From assembly GCA_964544115.1 (NCBI GenBank), contig CAZJBP010000207.1, positions 1 through 5,897 of the forward strand: DNA of 5,897 bases, written 5' to 3'. Positions within the stretch are counted from its first letter, which is position 1. Every line of letters starts with the position of its first letter. A model generated the notes under the pieces. That model was not told the DNA's origin, ran no database searches, and worked only from the letters and a program-made list of their open reading frames with translations. Of this stretch, positions 4,753-5,897 are shown one piece after another. The DNA is from CAZJBP01 sp964544115. GTDB taxonomy: Bacteria; Verrucomicrobiota; Kiritimatiellia; UBA8416; JADHWI01. The position numbers and the translations under genes were made by a program.

Positions 4753-5733
4753 CTAACCCGCCGCCGTGACGGCCGCCTTCGCCGCCGCCGGCTTCTTCCC
4801 CGCCCCCTTCGTGTTCTTCACCACCATGTCGATCAGCGGCGCCAGCATGTTGGCCATCAGGATGGCGAACATCGTGCCCGCCGGCCAGGCGGAGAAGACG
4901 CCGATCAGCGCGGACATCGCCCCGATGAACGCGCCGTAGACCCAGCGCCCCATGTCGGTCTGGCAGGCGGACACGGGGTCGGTCGCGTAAAAGAACACGC
5001 CGATGGCGAAGCTGCCGGCCGTGATGGCGTGCAGCGGGGCCACGGCCTTATCCACCCCCGCGAGCCACAGCGCCGACTGCAGGGCAAGGAAGCCGAGTAT
5101 GCCCGAGATGACGATGCGGTAGTTGGCCGCCTTCTTCCAGATGATGTAGAGCCCGCCCAGCGCGGGCAGGATGACGCCGGAGCCGCCGATCGTTCCGGCG
5201 CAGTTGCCGATGACCTCGCCCAGCAGGCTGAAGGTCTGACCCTCCTTCATGAGCATGCCCGGGGTGGCCTGGGTGATGGCGTCGCACGTGTACCGGGCCC
5301 AGCCGCCCAGCGGGCCGGCGCTGGTCAGCGGCTCGCCCCACACGGCCGTCATGTAGTTGCCGAAGCAGACGTAAATAAACGCGCGCCCGGTGAGCGCCGG
5401 GTTGAACACGTTCTTGCCAAAGCCGCCGAAGACCATCTTGCCGAAGACCACGCCGAAGACCACGCCCACCACGGCCATCCAGTATGGGAGCGTCGGCGGG
5501 AGCGAGAGGGTGAACAGGGTGCCGGTGACGAAGACGGCCGACGAGACCGGCTGCTTCCATTGGCGGGTGAAGGCACGCTCCGCGACATACGCCGCCGCGT
5601 TCACGACGCCGAGGAGGAGCACCACGCGCCAGCCGAACAGGTACACGGCCTGCAGGATCACGGGAACCAGCGCGTACAGCACGCGCTGCATGGGCGCCTG
5701 CCACTTGACCCATGGTGTGCTGCTCTCGACCAC
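4753..5733 (-). CDS. nqrB: Na+-translocating NADH:quinone oxidoreductase subunit B (NqrB)
   Basis: NqrB is the large membrane subunit of Na+-NQR. It carries covalent FMN and riboflavin and belongs to the Na+ and quinone path. The NqrB/RnfD family is shown by several hydrophobic helices, the segment NPALTGRAF (residues 110-118) and ATDPVSA (250-256). The FMN-attachment region reads D-A-I-T-Q-A-T (151-157), with Thr157 the expected acceptor; the Gln replaces the usual Gly. I chose the GTG at 5733 (326 aa) because GGAGG lies 6 nt upstream and the predicted promoter would start transcription near 5760. An in-frame TTG at 5760 would give 335 aa but almost no leader. Vibrio NqrB is roughly 410 aa, so this one lacks N-terminal sequence, including a loop after the first helix; its length is nearer RnfD. 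The C-terminus is a Lys/Ala-rich tail. It is the first gene of the operon, and its TAG ends 1 nt before nqrC. Family assignment is firm; the start is less so. Confidence 0.95.
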   Translation of the reverse strand: MVESSTPWVKWQAPMQRVLYALVPVILQAVYLFGWRVVLLLGVVNAAAYVAERAFTRQWKQPVSSAVFVTGTLFTLSLPPTLPYWMAVVGVVFGVVFGKMVFGGFGKNVFNPALTGRAFIYVCFGNYMTAVWGEPLTSAGPLGGWARYTCDAITQATPGMLMKEGQTFSLLGEVIGNCAGTIGGSGVILPALGGLYIIWKKAANYRIVISGILGFLALQSALWLAGVDKAVAPLHAITAGSFAIGVFFYATDPVSACQTDMGRWVYGAFIGAMSALIGVFSAWPAGTMFAILMANMLAPLIDMVVKNTKGAGKKPAAAKAAVTAAG

Positions 5734-5737
5734 GCCA

Positions 5738-5745
5738 CCCCTCCC
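5738..5745 (-). promoter_or_regulatory. Shine-Dalgarno site that decides the nqrB start
   Basis: The minus strand reads GGGAGGGG here, with GGAGG ending 6 nt before the GTG at 5733. It lies inside the longer frame that would begin at the TTG at 5760. A site this strong at ideal spacing favours the GTG start. Confidence 0.7.
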
Positions 5746-5768
5746 CGTCAGTCGACTCAAACGCTGTC

Positions 5769-5797
5769 AGGCTAGTGAACAGGAAGCTGCGAATCAA
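5769..5797 (-). promoter_or_regulatory. Putative sigma-70-type promoter of the nqr operon
   Basis: On the minus strand, TTGATT (5797-5792) and TAGCCT (5774-5769) are separated by 17 nt. They match 4/6 and 3/6 of the housekeeping consensus. Transcription would begin near 5760, leaving about 28 nt of leader before the GTG at 5733. The surrounding 60 nt are the most AT-rich of the window. The match is modest, so the call rests mainly on spacing and position. Confidence 0.4.
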
Positions 5798-5897
5798 ACC
5801 CTTTTATTGCCACTCCACTTCTCCCATTTAAACCAACGCACGACACGCCTTGCGCAGAACGGCTGTCCGGCCGCCGAGACCGTATGCCTCCAGGGGG
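5798..5897. other. Upstream edge of the operon, no gene recognised
   Basis: About 100 bases remain before the promoter. Short minus-strand frames entering from the right edge end at 5830-5828 (TAA) and 5796-5794 (TGA), but neither tail is recognisable and neither resembles the end of NqrA. The right-hand 60 bases are GC-rich and could be the end of a neighbouring gene; the sequence seen is too short to say. Confidence 0.4.

Noticed and set aside
1783..5733. Rnf complex instead of Na+-NQR
   Set aside because: NqrB and NqrC have Rnf-like length, but NqrF with ferredoxin, FAD and NADH domains is present. RnfB is absent from the rnfA-rnfB position, and NqrB has the NQR-type NPALTGRAF.
5734..5760. 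TTG at 5760 as the nqrB start
   Set aside because: It would place the start almost at the predicted transcription start and put a strong GGAGG inside the gene just before a GTG. The GTG at 5733 fits better, though this is not proven.
486..5775. Three long open frames on the plus strand (about 486-1835, 2239-3702 and 4669-5775)
   Set aside because: They lie antisense to well-identified genes, translate to His/Arg/Asp/Ala-rich strings without domains, and are expected when GC-rich third positions suppress stops on the other strand.
5794..5897. 3' end of nqrA or another gene entering from the right edge
   Set aside because: Two minus-strand frames are open at the edge, but their tails are short, conflict with each other, and resemble nothing I know.

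Overview
The window carries one convincing transcription unit, entirely on the minus strand and reading from right to left. Its core is five consecutive genes of a Na+-translocating NADH:quinone oxidoreductase (Na+-NQR), in the order nqrB, nqrC, nqrD, nqrE, nqrF. Next come a 157-residue protein I do not recognise and a probable lipoprotein of the alpha/beta-hydrolase fold. The genes are packed tightly: gaps of 1, 6, -4, 15, 19 and 24 nt (6 nt if the last gene starts at an upstream GTG). The sequence is GC-rich with strong third-position GC, which leaves long meaningless open frames on the opposite strand. A Gram-negative-type bacterium is likely. The compact NQR subunits and repeat-rich intergenic DNA would suit the Verrucomicrobiota/Kiritimatiellota/Lentisphaerota/Planctomycetota neighbourhood, but that placement is a guess.

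Right edge (about 5734-5897): the AT-richest stretch. It holds a plausible sigma-70-type promoter and a clear Shine-Dalgarno site for nqrB. The usual first gene, nqrA, is not directly in front of nqrB, and no nqrA 3' end is recognisable in the remaining 100 bases.

Centre (1783-5733): nqrBCDEF. NqrB and NqrC carry covalent FMN on threonine, NqrD and NqrE form the membrane pair that shares an iron-sulfur centre, and NqrF takes electrons from NADH through FAD and a 2Fe-2S cluster. Electrons run NADH to NqrF, then through NqrD/E, NqrC and NqrB to quinone, coupled to Na+ export. Metal-ligand cysteines, flavin sites and nucleotide-binding motifs are all present. Three subunits are unusually short. 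NqrB's FMN motif reads T-Q-A-T, where S/T-G-A-T is expected.

Left-centre (423-1763): the unrecognised 157-residue protein and the predicted lipoprotein hydrolase. Neither ApbE (FMN transferase) nor NqrM (assembly factor), which often follow nqrF, is present.

Left edge (1-422): no credible gene. It is a mosaic of different short repeats: an inverted-repeat-like element, a GA-rich triplet run, a 9-nt phased AATCC series, two copies of a GC-rich 24-mer, alternating purine-pyrimidine CGTACGCG blocks, and a 7-nt phased array that runs into the 3' end of the hydrolase gene.
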